In this document: in pieces, positions 16,218 to 25,604 of the stretch | Layout of the letters: each line of letters starts with the position of its first letter | Position numbering within the stretch: the first letter of the stretch is position 1 | DNA from: Deltaproteobacteria bacterium | GTDB lineage: Bacteria; SAR324; JACQKK01 | NCBI GenBank assembly: GCA_029858505.1 | Contig: JAOUEW010000009.1 | Coordinates: 1-64,000 of the forward strand | Reading direction: 5' to 3' | DNA length: 64,000 bases | Translations under genes and position numbers: made by a program | The notes under the pieces: generated by a model | Databases searched by the model: none | What the model was told of the DNA's origin: nothing | What the model saw: only the letters and a program-made list of their open reading frames with translations

Positions 16218-17096
16218 ATGAATCACTTGGACGAATTGGAAAGCATCAGCGTGCATATCCTGCGGGAGGCCTACGCCAATTTCAAAAACCTGGGAATGCT
16301 GTGGAGCATTGGGAAGGATTCCACGGTGATGCTGTGGCTGGCCCGCAAAGCCTTCTTCGGCCACGTGCCCTTTCCGTTGATTCACGTGGATACCCATTTC
16401 AAAATTCCCGAAATGATTGCCTATCGGGACCGCCTGACCCGGGAGTGGCGGCTGAACATGGTGGTGGGAGAAAACACCGAGGCCCTGGCGGCCAAACAAA
16501 CCTTTCCCGATGGGGGGGTGGACCGGTTGGCCTGCTGCAAACTGCTCAAAACCCAGGCCCTGAAAGACACCCTCAGCGGCAGCCGCCCCCGGATGCGGTT
16601 CAACCACCTGACCCATCGCTACGAGCCGGACACCCTGACCGACCCTTTCACCGGCATCATTGCCGGGGTTCGGGCCGACGAGGAGGGCAGCCGCTCCAAA
16701 GAGCGCTACTTTTCTCCCCGCGACCGCTCCAACGAGTGGCACGTGGGCGAACAGCCGCCAGAATTTTGGAGCCAGTACAAAACCGACTTTGCCCCTGGCA
16801 CCCACCTGCGCATCCATCCCCTGCTGGATTGGACGGAACTGAACATTTGGGAATACATCCAGCGGGAAAACATTCCCACGGTGTCTCTCTATTACAACCA
16901 GGGTGACGGCAAGCGGTATCGCTCTCTGGGGTGCTACCCCTGCACCACGCCCATTGACTCCAACGCCCGCACGGCGGAAGAGATCATCGAGGAATTGCGC
17001 GGCGGAAAGTTGTCTCACGTGGCCGAGCGGTCTGGCCGGGCCCAAGACAAAGACGGCGGCGGGTTAGAGTCTTTACGCAAAGAGGGCTACATGTAG
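16218..17096 (+). CDS. cysD: Sulfate adenylyltransferase subunit 2
   Basis: 292 residues. PP-loop [20 protein letters not shown] near residue 31, [30 protein letters not shown], and the C-terminal GCYPCTTPI and SERSGRAQD-like segment ([13 protein letters not shown]) match CysD throughout, at the usual ~300-residue length. With CysN it forms ATP sulfurylase (sulfate + ATP to APS). Starts five bases after an AGAGG provided by the end of the upstream MITE-like element. Confidence 0.95.
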   Translation: MNHLDELESISVHILREAYANFKNLGMLWSIGKDSTVMLWLARKAFFGHVPFPLIHVDTHFKIPEMIAYRDRLTREWRLNMVVGENTEALAAKQTFPDGGVDRLACCKLLKTQALKDTLSGSRPRMRFNHLTHRYEPDTLTDPFTGIIAGVRADEEGSRSKERYFSPRDRSNEWHVGEQPPEFWSQYKTDFAPGTHLRIHPLLDWTELNIWEYIQRENIPTVSLYYNQGDGKRYRSLGCYPCTTPIDSNARTAEEIIEELRGGKLSHVAERSGRAQDKDGGGLESLRKEGYM

Positions 17097-17166
17097 CCGG
17101 GAAAAATATCGGATGACTGAAATCAAACGAACCGAATCGGGATGATTGAGCCGAAGGGGAAAACAG

Positions 17167-18990
17167 ATGGAAAAGAAAATAGAAAACCGGGATGAACTGT
17201 CCCAGGAAAAAATGAACATCGTCATCGTGGGGCATGTGGACCACGGCAAAAGCACCGTGGTGGGCCGCCTGCTGGCCGATACCGGCAGCCTGCCGGAAGG
17301 CAAGCTGGAAAAAATCAAAGCCGACTGCGAGCGCAACGCCAAACCCTTTGAATACGCGTTTTTGATCGACGCCCTGAAAGACGAACAGAGCCAGGGAATT
17401 ACCATTGATTCCGCCCGGGTGTTCTTTCAATCCCAACAGCGCCGATACATTCTGATCGACGCCCCTGGGCATATCGAATTTCTAAAAAACATGGTCACCG
17501 GCGCCAGCCGGGCCGAAGCCGCCGTGCTGGTGATTGACGCCGCGGAAGGCATCCGCGAAAACTCCCGCCGCCATGGGTATTTGTTGTCGCTGCTCGGCAT
17601 CACCAAGGTGGTGGTGGCGGTAAACAAAATGGACTTGGTGGGCTGGCGGCAGGAGGTCTTCGGCGCCATTGAACGGGAATACCGGGCCTTCCTGGAGCAG
17701 GTGCGCCTGCGTCCGGCGGGGTTTATCCCCATCAGCGGCAGGGAGGGAGACAACATTGCCGCCCGCTCCGGCCAGATGGGCTGGTATCAGGGCCCCCCGC
17801 TGTTGGCGGCCCTGGACGCTTTCCACAAAGAGCCCCCCCCCGTGGCCCTGCCCTTTCGCATGCCCGTGCAGGATGTGTATAAGTTTACCCAAATGGGAGA
17901 CAACCGGCGGATCATCGCCGGAACGGTGGCCCAGGGGCAGATTCACCCCGGAGACGAAGTGGTGTTTTATCCCTCCGGCAAGCGCACCCGAATCAAACAG
18001 ATGGAGGTTTTCTCGGCCCCACGCCCCCAAGCGGCCCAGGCTGGCATGGCCTCTGGGTTTACCATGGGGGAGGAAATTTACGTTCAGCGTGGAGAAATGG
18101 CCACCAAGGCCGGTGAGCCCCGGCCCAAGGTGGCCGCTCGGCTGCGGGTTAGCCTATTCTGGTTGGGCAAAGAACCCATGGTGATGAAAAAAGATTACCT
18201 GGTGAAACTGGGCACCGCCCGCAGCAAAGCCCGCATAGAAGAAATACACCGGGTGTTGGATGCCTCTACCCTGGAAGGGGAAATTCGAGACCGGATTGAC
18301 CGCCATGCCGCGGCGGAAGTGACCCTGGTGCTAGACAAGCCCCTGGCCTTTGATTTGTCTCACCAGGGCCGGGAGACGGCCCGCTTCGTGGTGGTAGACA
18401 ACTACGAAATCACGGGGGGGGGAATTGTGCTGGAAGACCTGCCCGACCGTGGGGGGTGGGTGCGGGAAAGCGTGATTGCCCGCAATTACCGCTGGGAACC
18501 CAGCCTGATTGGGCCAGAAACCCGGGCCGAGCAATACAACCAGCACGCGGCCTTGGTGCTCATCACCGGGCGGCAGCACACCGGGAAAAAACGGCTGGCC
18601 AAGGCCTTAGAACAGCGGTTATTTTCCACCGGGAAAATTGTGTATTACCTGGGGATTGGTTCGGTGGTGCATGGGCTGGACGCTGACCTGAAAGCCCACC
18701 CCCCGGTGGCAAACGCTCGGGCCGAGCACATCCGCCGCTTGGCGGAAATCGCTCACATACTGATGGACGCCGGAGTGATTTTAATCGTGACCGCCGTGGA
18801 ACTGACCAGGGAAGACCTGGAAGTGTTCCGCACGGTGGTGAACTTTGAAAAAACCGAGGTGATTTGGGTGGGAGAGGAATCCACCGATATCCCCATGGAT
18901 CTGGTGGTGCCGGGCGGGGAATTTCAGGAAGAATCCCTCCAGGAATCCATGGGGTTGCTGCAAGAACACGGCATTATCTTCAAACCCTAG
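17167..18990 (+). CDS. cysNC: Sulfate adenylyltransferase subunit 1 with degenerate APS-kinase-like domain (CysNC)
   Basis: 607 residues from ATG 17167. The GTPase domain has GHVDHGKST (G1), DAPGH (G3) and NKMD (G4), followed by the two EF-Tu-like beta-barrels, as in CysN. The last ~150 residues align in position with the APS kinase domain of CysNC fusions. However, the P-loop reads GRQHTGKK near 468-475 instead of GxSGSGKS/T, and the DGD-N motif is replaced by [13 protein letters not shown]. Kinase activity is therefore doubtful, which fits the presence of a separate intact cysC in the cluster. GTP hydrolysis drives APS formation with CysD. Confidence 0.92.
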   Translation: MEKKIENRDELSQEKMNIVIVGHVDHGKSTVVGRLLADTGSLPEGKLEKIKADCERNAKPFEYAFLIDALKDEQSQGITIDSARVFFQSQQRRYILIDAPGHIEFLKNMVTGASRAEAAVLVIDAAEGIRENSRRHGYLLSLLGITKVVVAVNKMDLVGWRQEVFGAIEREYRAFLEQVRLRPAGFIPISGREGDNIAARSGQMGWYQGPPLLAALDAFHKEPPPVALPFRMPVQDVYKFTQMGDNRRIIAGTVAQGQIHPGDEVVFYPSGKRTRIKQMEVFSAPRPQAAQAGMASGFTMGEEIYVQRGEMATKAGEPRPKVAARLRVSLFWLGKEPMVMKKDYLVKLGTARSKARIEEIHRVLDASTLEGEIRDRIDRHAAAEVTLVLDKPLAFDLSHQGRETARFVVVDNYEITGGGIVLEDLPDRGGWVRESVIARNYRWEPSLIGPETRAEQYNQHAALVLITGRQHTGKKRLAKALEQRLFSTGKIVYYLGIGSVVHGLDADLKAHPPVANARAEHIRRLAEIAHILMDAGVILIVTAVELTREDLEVFRTVVNFEKTEVIWVGEESTDIPMDLVVPGGEFQEESLQESMGLLQEHGIIFKP

Positions 18991-19015
18991 GGTTTTGCCA
19001 AAGCACAGGGTTCTG

Positions 19016-20002
19016 TTAAGGCACTTTGGTCTGGCCGTAGGTGTTGTCTCCCCAGCAGGTCACGGTTTTCACCCCGGCATTGTTCAGCAGGGCGCAGGAA
19101 AAGTTATCTCCCGCGGCCACCCCCAACACGGTTCCGGTGAGGGTAGGCACGGTGGTTTGGCCCGCTGCGTTCCTTCCCCAGCAGGTCACGGCCGTTCCGT
19201 TGCTGGCGCAGTTGTGCTGCGTTCCCGAAGCGACCATGGTTTGCAGCGACTGTGCCGCCAGCGGAACGGTGGTCTGACCGTAGGTGTTGTCTCCCCAACA
19301 TTTCACCGCTCCGCCGTCCAGGGCGCAGCTGTGGCGCATCCCGGCGGTCACTTGGCTGGGGGCGGCCAAGGCTGGCGCGGTCACCGTGGCCGGGGCCTGG
19401 CCATAGGTGTTGTCTCCCCAGCATTTCACGGCGGTGCCGTCTAGAGCGCAGGTGTGCAATTCTCCCGCCGCCAACAGGGTGGGCGTGGTGAGAGCGGGCA
19501 CCGTGATTTGACCCGAATTGTTGGCACCCCAACACTTCACCGTGTTCACTGCGGTCACCACGTCTATGGCGCAACTGTGATACCCACCAGCGGCCACCTG
19601 AAAGGGAGCGACCATTACCGGAGCGACGGTTTGCCCGGAATTTCCCTGCCCCCAGCACACGATGGAGGGTGGGGTGGCGCCGCTGTTCAGGGCGCAGGCA
19701 TGGAACCAGCCCGAAGAGACCAAAGTAAGGGTGTTGGGAGCAATCATGGTGGGGACAAAGAGCTGGCTTTTGTCGTTGCGTCCCCAGCAATTCACCGTAA
19801 TGGGGGTCACCCCGCCATCGACCGCGCAGGCAAACAACCCCCCGGCCGAAATTTGGGTGGGAGAAACCAAGTGCTTCGTGGAAATGGCTTGGGGCGTTCC
19901 ACATCCTGTGACTCCCAGCAGGGCGGCCCCCAGTGCCAACCCCCGCAACATCGTATAGGCCGCGCAACGACCCCCCCTGCTCCATCCTGTCATCCCCTGC
20001 AT
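19016..20002 (-). CDS. RCC1-repeat lipoprotein, probable seven-bladed beta-propeller
   Basis: 328 residues. The signal peptide ends in LLGVTGC (lipobox-like). Seven repeats of ~40 residues each end in C-W-G-x-N-x-x-x-Q (NCWGRNDKSQ, VCWGQGNSGQ, KCWGANNSGQ, KCWGDNTYGQ and so on), the RCC1 pattern. Each blade also has a Cys in HxCAL/FACA, so one disulfide per blade is likely. Start chosen at ATG 20002 (GGAAAGAG upstream); ATG 19951 also gives a signal peptide. Secreted or surface protein, partner unknown. Transcribed convergently with cysNC; ends meet within 25 bases. Confidence 0.8.
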   Translation of the reverse strand: MQGMTGWSRGGRCAAYTMLRGLALGAALLGVTGCGTPQAISTKHLVSPTQISAGGLFACAVDGGVTPITVNCWGRNDKSQLFVPTMIAPNTLTLVSSGWFHACALNSGATPPSIVCWGQGNSGQTVAPVMVAPFQVAAGGYHSCAIDVVTAVNTVKCWGANNSGQITVPALTTPTLLAAGELHTCALDGTAVKCWGDNTYGQAPATVTAPALAAPSQVTAGMRHSCALDGGAVKCWGDNTYGQTTVPLAAQSLQTMVASGTQHNCASNGTAVTCWGRNAAGQTTVPTLTGTVLGVAAGDNFSCALLNNAGVKTVTCWGDNTYGQTKVP

Positions 20003-20165
20003 GTTATTCTCTTTCCATTCGTTGGTTTCGGTATTCTATGGGCAGACAGCTTATTTGACCCCCAAGAATATCGTATATGGATTGGAACAGCCACAGGGGG
20101 TCTTCGGTTCAACCGCATCCCCTATCTTAAAGAAAGAAATGGGGTTTGTCTTCCTTTTGTTCCCC

Positions 20166-20316
20166 AAAAGCGCCCCCTTCGTGGCGGGGAAATGAATCGA
20201 AGCCAAAAAGTTGTGCACTTGCTTCCCTGTGGTTTTTTTAACCGTAGGGATGAACAGAATAACCGATGGATTCGAGTAATGGGGCAGCCGCCCAACAGGG
20301 CGCTGGGGAGGGGTGC
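20166..20316. repeat. Family A palindromic repeat, decayed copy
   Basis: GCGCCCCCTTCGTGGCGGGG at the left, core with ATCGAAGCC and AAAAAGTTGTGCACTTGCTTCCC (in pieces) and ATTCGAGTAATGGGGCAGCCGCC, ending GGGGAGGGGTGC. It has lost its left-most terminal arm. The remaining 20317-20471 holds the ribosome-binding site GGAG of the next gene and nothing else clear. Confidence 0.6.
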
Positions 20317-20471
20317 TGTTGGGATACCCCATGGAGGGGATGGCGTGCCTGGGGAGGTCTTGTGTGCGTTGGTCACCGATGGCGCCGAATGGCCGGGGGA
20401 AAATAAACACATTCACGGCTGTGGAAATGACCCCCGGCCATTCAACGAAACCAACTCTTGGAGATATTGTC

Positions 20472-20894
20472 ATGGAATCTTCCTCGTCTGCTTCCACCCC
20501 CTCCGCCCTTCGCGCCGGCCTGACGGCGGTAGCCGTGGCGGCAACCATGGCCGCGGTGTCGGCCTGCACCCCTTCTCCCGATGAAATCACCCCCGCCCAA
20601 CTGCGGGCAGCCCTGGACCAAGGGCAGCAACTGGTGGTGGTCGACGTGCGGGAAGACGGCGAATGGGCGGGCGGGCATATGCGGGCAGCCCGTTCGGTGC
20701 CGCTCAGCCGGATGAGTGGAACCTTGGACGGCGTGGACAAGGGAGCCGCCGTGGTGCTGTATTGCCGGTCCGGCAAACGCTCGATGCGGGCGCTGGAAAT
20801 GATGAAAGGCGCTGGCTACACCAACGTGAAATCCCTGGCTGGCGGCATCAGCGCCTGGCAGTCGGAGGTTGACCCGGAACTGACCCGCTACTAA
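20472..20894 (+). CDS. Lipoprotein rhodanese
   Basis: 140 residues from ATG 20472 (TTGGAG eight bases upstream). The signal peptide ends at AAVSAC (lipobox, Cys near residue 32). Single rhodanese domain: VVVDVREDGEWAGGHMRAARSVPL, then the active-site loop LYCRSGKRS with catalytic Cys, and GYTNVKSLAGGISAW. Sulfurtransferase or sulfur-carrier role in the periplasm is expected for the family; the substrate is unknown. Its last 47 bases overlap the 3' end of the convergent lipoate ligase gene. Confidence 0.9.
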   Translation: MESSSSASTPSALRAGLTAVAVAATMAAVSACTPSPDEITPAQLRAALDQGQQLVVVDVREDGEWAGGHMRAARSVPLSRMSGTLDGVDKGAAVVLYCRSGKRSMRALEMMKGAGYTNVKSLAGGISAWQSEVDPELTRY

Positions 20895-21669
20895 TCCCGG
20901 CGGGCACCACCCGGTAGGCCGAGGCATCCTGGGCCAGTCGGGCCAACAGGTCTGGCGGGGTCAGAAGCGGTTCGGCCGCTTCGGCCCCCAGGGCTTCCAC
21001 AAAGGCCTGGATCAACCCCTGGCGCAGGGCTTCTGTGGAGAACCTGTCCGTCAACCCCAATTCCTCCAGGCTGGCCATGGCCGCCTGGATTGAGGCGGGG
21101 GTCTCTCCGGTAAACAGGGCCGCCATTTGGCTGGTGTTGACCCGCAAGGGAATAGAGCCGTGCTGCAGCCAAGCTCCGGCCCGTCGGCGCTGGGCGGAAC
21201 CCGCCAGCTTTTTTCCATGCACCACAATTTCACAGGCCGAAGGCGCGGCGAAGCAGTTGGCGTTGGCCCCGCCGGTTTGCTCCGCCCGGGTAAAGGGCTG
21301 AGAACTGGCCGGAACGCCCAGGGCTTTCAGCCAGGCCAGCAGGGCCCCCGCCGTCAACCGGTAGCAATCCATCAGCCCGCCATAGGTCCCTTCAGGGGCC
21401 GCCAGGGCATAGGTGATGTCATGCCCGTGCAGCACCGCCCGACCGCCGGTCATCCGCCGCACCAACGGAATGTGGTCTTGGGCCAGCACCTCCAGGTTCA
21501 ACTCCCGCTCCAGCCGTTGGGCCCGGCCCAGCGACAGGGTGGGGCGCTCCCAACCATACAACCGCAGCAGGGGGCGGCCCAGCCGTTCCGCTTCGGCCAG
21601 CAGCCAGGCGTCCCGGGCCATGTTGTCTTCACCGCTTGGGGCTCCATCGTTCCACACCAACAGATTCAT
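20848..21669 (-). CDS. Lipoate-protein ligase / octanoyltransferase (LplA/LipM family)
   Basis: 273 residues. RRMTGGRAVLHGHDITYAL (about 71-89) is the ligase fingerprint, followed by ANCFAAPSACEIVVHGKKLAGSAQRR with the conserved lysine and a cysteine that in LipM is catalytic. Attaches lipoyl or octanoyl groups to carrier domains in the cytoplasm. LplA and LipM cannot be separated by eye. It ends inside the rhodanese gene on the opposite strand (47-bp tail overlap), so its last ~15 residues (ISSGSVPGQPPTARR) are encoded antisense to the rhodanese C-terminus. Confidence 0.88.
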   Translation of the reverse strand: MNLLVWNDGAPSGEDNMARDAWLLAEAERLGRPLLRLYGWERPTLSLGRAQRLERELNLEVLAQDHIPLVRRMTGGRAVLHGHDITYALAAPEGTYGGLMDCYRLTAGALLAWLKALGVPASSQPFTRAEQTGGANANCFAAPSACEIVVHGKKLAGSAQRRRAGAWLQHGSIPLRVNTSQMAALFTGETPASIQAAMASLEELGLTDRFSTEALRQGLIQAFVEALGAEAAEPLLTPPDLLARLAQDASAYRVVPAGISSGSVPGQPPTARR

Positions 21670-22136
21670 GGGTTTCCTGGGGGTTCTGGGAGTATTGGGT
21701 TGAGGGTGAGTTTGGGGTTTGGGGAAACCTATGGTAAAATAAAAGCATGGTGAAATAAATCAGACCGGTTGAACCGGATTTGATTTGACGTCCTCTTAAT
21801 GTCGTGGGGAGTGTGACCGAGGTACGGCAAATACATTTTACCTTGAGTATGGCTGTTCCTCTATACACTAGACTTCTTTACCCTGTCTTCCCCGTTTCTC
21901 CCTCACCCGAGGAAGAAACACAAATCGCTCCCGGTCTGAACGGGTTCTTTGGGGCCTCCTAAAGCATCCCGTTCGCGGAGCAAACCGGCTCAATCTGCTG
22001 CGTTTTACCTGTTTCACGGCCAAAGGGTGTGCTTTTTCCTCAGGCTGGAGACAACGGGTTTCTTTTTTCGTTCGATTGTTCATTGGGGGAGGTGCTCCCC
22101 CGTTGGTTTCTGTTCACTTTTCACAAGGAGGTTTCG
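21670..22136. other. Intergenic between divergent lipoate ligase and OmpA-like genes
   Basis: No gene supported. Contains the 13-bp palindrome CCGGTTGAACCGG at 21765..21777 and an A/T-rich stretch at 21730-21760 that may hold the promoter of the minus-strand gene. CACAAGGAGGTTTCG at 22121-22136 is the ribosome-binding site of the next gene. Confidence 0.4.
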
Positions 22137-22697
22137 ATGAAAAATCACGCCATCCATAATACCCATCAAACCGCCCGTATCGCCGTTTCTCGTAAGTCTA
22201 TTGTGTTGTTCTTGGGGCTGGGGGTGTTTGCTCTGTTCACCGGCTGCTCTGGTGACAAGCCCAAGCCCGTGGAACCCAAACCGGCCCAGGCCGAAGCCCC
22301 GGCCTCTAAACCCAACCAAGCCGAATTCCCTGCCAATCAGGCCAAGTGCAAAGTCGAAGGCCAGGGCAACAGCATCGTTGTGTTCTTCGATCTGAACAGT
22401 TCCGACGTGAGGGGAGAATTTCTGGGCGACATTAAAATGGTTGCGGCGGCGGTGAAAGCCAAACCTGGCTACACCCTGCGGGTGAATGGCCATGCCTCCA
22501 AGGAAGGTTCAGACAGCTACAACAAGGCTCTGGGCAAACGCCGGGCCCAGGCGGTGAGCCAAGTGCTGCAAGATGGCGGGGTGGACGCCTCCAAAATCAC
22601 CGTGAAATCCTTTGGAAAATCCAAGCCCTGTTCCAAAGGCGCTGCCCCTGAAGACAACCGTCGGGTGGTCATCATTTGGGAAAAGGCTGGCAAGTAA
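22137..22697 (+). CDS. OmpA/Pal-like peptidoglycan-binding lipoprotein
   Basis: 186 residues from ATG 22137, strong AAGGAGG. The signal ends in ALFTGC (lipobox near residue 37), followed by a Pro/Ala/Lys linker with EPKPAQAEAPASKP. The OmpA-like domain has VVFFDLNSSDVRGEFLGDI, LRVNGHASKEGSDSYNKALGKRRAQAVSQVL and SFGKSKPC...DNRRVVI, the diaminopimelate-binding fold. A cysteine pair (CKV near residue 71 and PCSKG) is unusual for Pal. Anchors the outer membrane to peptidoglycan; not next to tol genes, so it need not be Pal itself. Confidence 0.88.
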   Translation: MKNHAIHNTHQTARIAVSRKSIVLFLGLGVFALFTGCSGDKPKPVEPKPAQAEAPASKPNQAEFPANQAKCKVEGQGNSIVVFFDLNSSDVRGEFLGDIKMVAAAVKAKPGYTLRVNGHASKEGSDSYNKALGKRRAQAVSQVLQDGGVDASKITVKSFGKSKPCSKGAAPEDNRRVVIIWEKAGK

Positions 22698-22756
22698 AGC
22701 CAGTAAATAGAGCCAGCATGTAGGGCTGAATCCCACGGTTGTTTGCAAACACCAGC

Positions 22757-22795
22757 ACCCCTCCCCATGCATTCATCGGGGAGGGGTATTTTTTT
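22757..22795 (+). terminator. Terminator-like hairpin, related to the repeat ends
   Basis: ACCCCTCCCC pairs with GGGGAGGGGT, then a T run to 22795. The stem is the same sequence as family A ends, so a repeat arm may have been recruited as a terminator. It is followed by GGGGGATTCGCCCCCC, found also within the element at 16088. Confidence 0.7.
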
Positions 22796-22915
22796 GGGGG
22801 ATTCGCCCCCCAGGCCCCCCATTTTTTGCTCCCAGGGTATAAACCCGGTTATGATGGGTTTTCTGGATAAAGCCACGTCACCCCGGTGCTCACACTCCCA
22901 TTCTAAGCTCGTCTC

Positions 22916-24202
22916 ATGATCTCGATTTTTGATTCCTTGAATGCCTACCAGACCCACCTGGCCCGCCAGACCCAAGCGGGCCCCGCCGGAGTGGAAACCA
23001 CCGTGCGGGAGATTTTAGAAACCGTGCGGGCCCAGGGCGACCCTGCCCTGCTGGCCTACACCGAACGGTTCGACAAGGTGCGGCCAGACACCCTACGGGT
23101 GCCCAGGGAGGCCATGGAGCAAGCCTCGGCCGAGGTGGACCCCGCCATGCGGGACATCTGGATTCAGGCCATGCACAACGTGGAGGTCTTTCACCAGCGC
23201 CAGAAAGAAGACAGTTCCCTGGAGTTCTTTCAAGACGGCACCCTGCTGGGCTGGAAGGTAACCCCCATCCAGCGGGCGGGGGTGTACATCCCCGGTGGGC
23301 GGGCGGTGTACCCCTCATCGCTCATCATGAACGTGGTGCCAGCCCGAGTGGCGGGGGTGCCCGAAATTGTGGTGGTTAGCCCCCCTGGCCCCAACGGCCT
23401 GCCCCACCGCGACGTGTTGGCCTGCGCCGCCCTGCTGGAAGTGGAAGAAATGTATGCCATGGGCGGTGCCCAGGCGGTGGGGGCCCTGGCCTATGGCACC
23501 CAAACCATCCGCCCGGTGGATAAAATCACCGGCCCAGGCAACGCCTACGTGGCCGAGGCCAAGCGCCAGGTGTTCGGGCGGGTGGGGATTGACTCGGTGG
23601 CGGGGCCCAGCGAAATTCTGATTCTCTCCGACGGCACGGGCAAGGTAGAGTATTTGGCCCGGGACTTGCTCTCTCAAGCGGAGCACGACCCCGAAGCCCG
23701 GGCGGTCCTGGTGACCACCAGCCGAGAAGAAGCCCAACGGGTAAAAAAACACCTGGAAGAAATCGTGCCGGGGCTGCCCCGGCGGGAGATCATCGAGTCT
23801 GCCCTGAAGGGGGGCTCGGGCATTGTGGTGGTCAACACCCTGGAAGCGGCCATAGAAGCCGCCAACCAGATTGCGCCGGAACACCTGGAAATCATGACCG
23901 CCGACCCCATGGCCCTGCTGCCCCGCATCCGCCACGCTGGGGCGGTGTTTTTGGGGGCCAACACCCCCGAACCGGTGGGAGATTACTTCGCCGGGCCCAA
24001 CCATACCCTCCCCACCGGGGGAACGGCCCGGTTTTCTTCCCCCTTGTCGGTGCAGGATTTCACCAAAAAGTCGTCGGTGCTGATGTATTCGGCCCAACGG
24101 TTGCAAAAAGAAGGAGAGGCCATTGCCCGGTTCGCCGACCGGGAGGAATTGGCCGCCCATGCCGCCGCCATTCGGGTGCGCCTGGGCACGTTGAAACAGT
24201 AA
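22916..24202 (+). CDS. hisD: Histidinol dehydrogenase
   Basis: 428 residues, the usual length. VTPIQRAGVYIPGGRAVYPSS, GNAYVAEAKRQVFGRVGIDSVAGPSEI, SQAEHDPEARAVLVT and the C-terminal GPNHTLPTGGTARF carry the zinc and NAD sites (Gln/His of QAEHD and the later His). Catalyses the last two oxidation steps of histidine synthesis. Followed in the same direction by hisB and hisH, separated by a MITE-like element. Confidence 0.96.
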   Translation: MISIFDSLNAYQTHLARQTQAGPAGVETTVREILETVRAQGDPALLAYTERFDKVRPDTLRVPREAMEQASAEVDPAMRDIWIQAMHNVEVFHQRQKEDSSLEFFQDGTLLGWKVTPIQRAGVYIPGGRAVYPSSLIMNVVPARVAGVPEIVVVSPPGPNGLPHRDVLACAALLEVEEMYAMGGAQAVGALAYGTQTIRPVDKITGPGNAYVAEAKRQVFGRVGIDSVAGPSEILILSDGTGKVEYLARDLLSQAEHDPEARAVLVTTSREEAQRVKKHLEEIVPGLPRREIIESALKGGSGIVVVNTLEAAIEAANQIAPEHLEIMTADPMALLPRIRHAGAVFLGANTPEPVGDYFAGPNHTLPTGGTARFSSPLSVQDFTKKSSVLMYSAQRLQKEGEAIARFADREELAAHAAAIRVRLGTLKQ

Positions 24203-24227
24203 ATGGGGTGCTTGAGGCTGGATAGAT

Positions 24228-24332
24228 GAAACCTCTGCATAACCCGTGTTTTGCCGGTGGTGATGTCAGGGCCAACGGCCTTTGGGGGGAATAGGCAGGG
24301 GGATGGGAAAAAATAGGTTACGCCAAGGTCTC
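24228..24332. mobile_element. MITE-like element (family B), copy 2, between hisD and hisB
   Basis: 105 bp. Left end GAAACCTCTGCATAACC; the right end, read inverted, is GAGACCTTGGCGTAACC followed by TATTTTTTCCCATCCCCCTG, which matches the left arm of the copy at 31438. No coding capacity. Confidence 0.65.
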
Positions 24333-24385
24333 AAGATATTTTCTAAACCCCACCCGTTTTTTTAAACATTTTGCCAGGAACCCGT

Positions 24386-24976
24386 ATGGCCGAGCGGAAA
24401 ACCCAACTGGAATACCAGACCCGGGAAACCCACACCAAACTGAAACTAAACCTGGACGGCGAGGGGGCCCACACCATCTCCACGGGTATTCCGTTCTTCG
24501 ACCACATGCTGGCCCAACTGGCCTTCCATGGCTGCTTTGACCTGGAACTGACCTGCAAGGGCGACCTGGAGGTGGACAGCCACCACACCGTGGAAGACGT
24601 GGGCATTGCCCTGGGGCGGGCGTTTTCTCAAGCCCTGGGCACCCGTGCTGGCATTCGCCGGTTTGCCCACGCCTATTACCCCATGGACGAAACCCTGGCC
24701 CGGGCCGTGGTGGATATCTCTGGCCGCCCTGAGTTTCACTTTGAGGGAGCCTTCACCCAGCCCAACCTGGGCGGCATGGACACCCAGATGATTCCCCATT
24801 TCTTCAAATCCCTGGCCATGGCCGGGGGGCTAACCCTGCACATGGCCCTGCTGGCCGGGGAGAACGACCACCACAAGGCCGAGGGGTTGTTCAAAGCCCT
24901 GGGCCGCGCCCTAGACGACGCCGCCCGCCCCGAACCCCGCCGCCAAGGGGTGGCCAGCACCAAGGGGAAGTTATAA
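24386..24976 (+). CDS. hisB: Imidazoleglycerol-phosphate dehydratase
   Basis: 196 residues from ATG 24386 (AGGAA upstream; TTG 24371 is less likely). GIPFFDHMLAQLAFHG, DSHHTVEDVGIALG and the second metal motif GENDHHKAEGLFKALGRAL are the two His-rich manganese-binding signatures. Monofunctional length, without the phosphatase half found in enteric HisB. Three bases separate its stop from hisH. Confidence 0.96.
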   Translation: MAERKTQLEYQTRETHTKLKLNLDGEGAHTISTGIPFFDHMLAQLAFHGCFDLELTCKGDLEVDSHHTVEDVGIALGRAFSQALGTRAGIRRFAHAYYPMDETLARAVVDISGRPEFHFEGAFTQPNLGGMDTQMIPHFFKSLAMAGGLTLHMALLAGENDHHKAEGLFKALGRALDDAARPEPRRQGVASTKGKL

Positions 24977-24979
24977 CCC

Positions 24980-25588
24980 GTGCCCACCGCCATCATTGAT
25001 TACAACGTGGGAAATCTGGGCAACTTGAAGAACGCCCTAGACGCCCAGAACATCCCCAACACCATCGTCCGCCGCCCAGAGGAACTGCGGGGCTACGCCC
25101 GCATCATTCTGCCTGGGGTGGGGGCCTTTGCCCCGGCCGTTGACCACCTGCGCCAAGCCGAATTGGAAGCCGCCGTGTTGGAGCGGGTGGGGGCGGGGGT
25201 GCCCTTTTTGGGGGTGTGCGTGGGCATGCAGCTGCTGTTCGACCAAAGCGAGGAAGACGGCCTGCACCGCGGGCTGGGGCTGGTGCCGGGGCGGGTGGTG
25301 AGGTTTAGCCACGGGCTCAAAATTCCGCACATTGGCTGGAACGCCGTGGCTTTCCGCCAGGAAGACCCCCTGCTGGCGGGCATTGCCGATGGCAGCCATT
25401 TTTACTTCGTGCATTCCTATCACGGGGTGTTGGCCGACCCGGCCTGCCTGCTGGGAGAAACCCACTACGGCATTCCCTTCCCCGCCATCGTCCGCCGGGG
25501 CAACGTGTGGGGGGTGCAGTTTCACCCGGAAAAAAGCCAAAACCCAGGGCTGCGCCTGCTGAAGAATTTTTCAGAAATCCAGGGATAG
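24980..25588 (+). CDS. hisH: Imidazole glycerol phosphate synthase, glutaminase subunit
   Basis: 202 residues from GTG 24980. Class I amidotransferase triad: Cys in GVCVGMQLLFDQSEEDG (most family members have GICLGMQ), His and Glu in FHPEKSQNPG. FVHSYHG is also conserved. Supplies ammonia to HisF, which is not in this window. Translation is probably coupled to hisB. Confidence 0.95.
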   Translation: MPTAIIDYNVGNLGNLKNALDAQNIPNTIVRRPEELRGYARIILPGVGAFAPAVDHLRQAELEAAVLERVGAGVPFLGVCVGMQLLFDQSEEDGLHRGLGLVPGRVVRFSHGLKIPHIGWNAVAFRQEDPLLAGIADGSHFYFVHSYHGVLADPACLLGETHYGIPFPAIVRRGNVWGVQFHPEKSQNPGLRLLKNFSEIQG

Positions 25589-25604
25589 GATTCGGGCATG
25601 ATCC

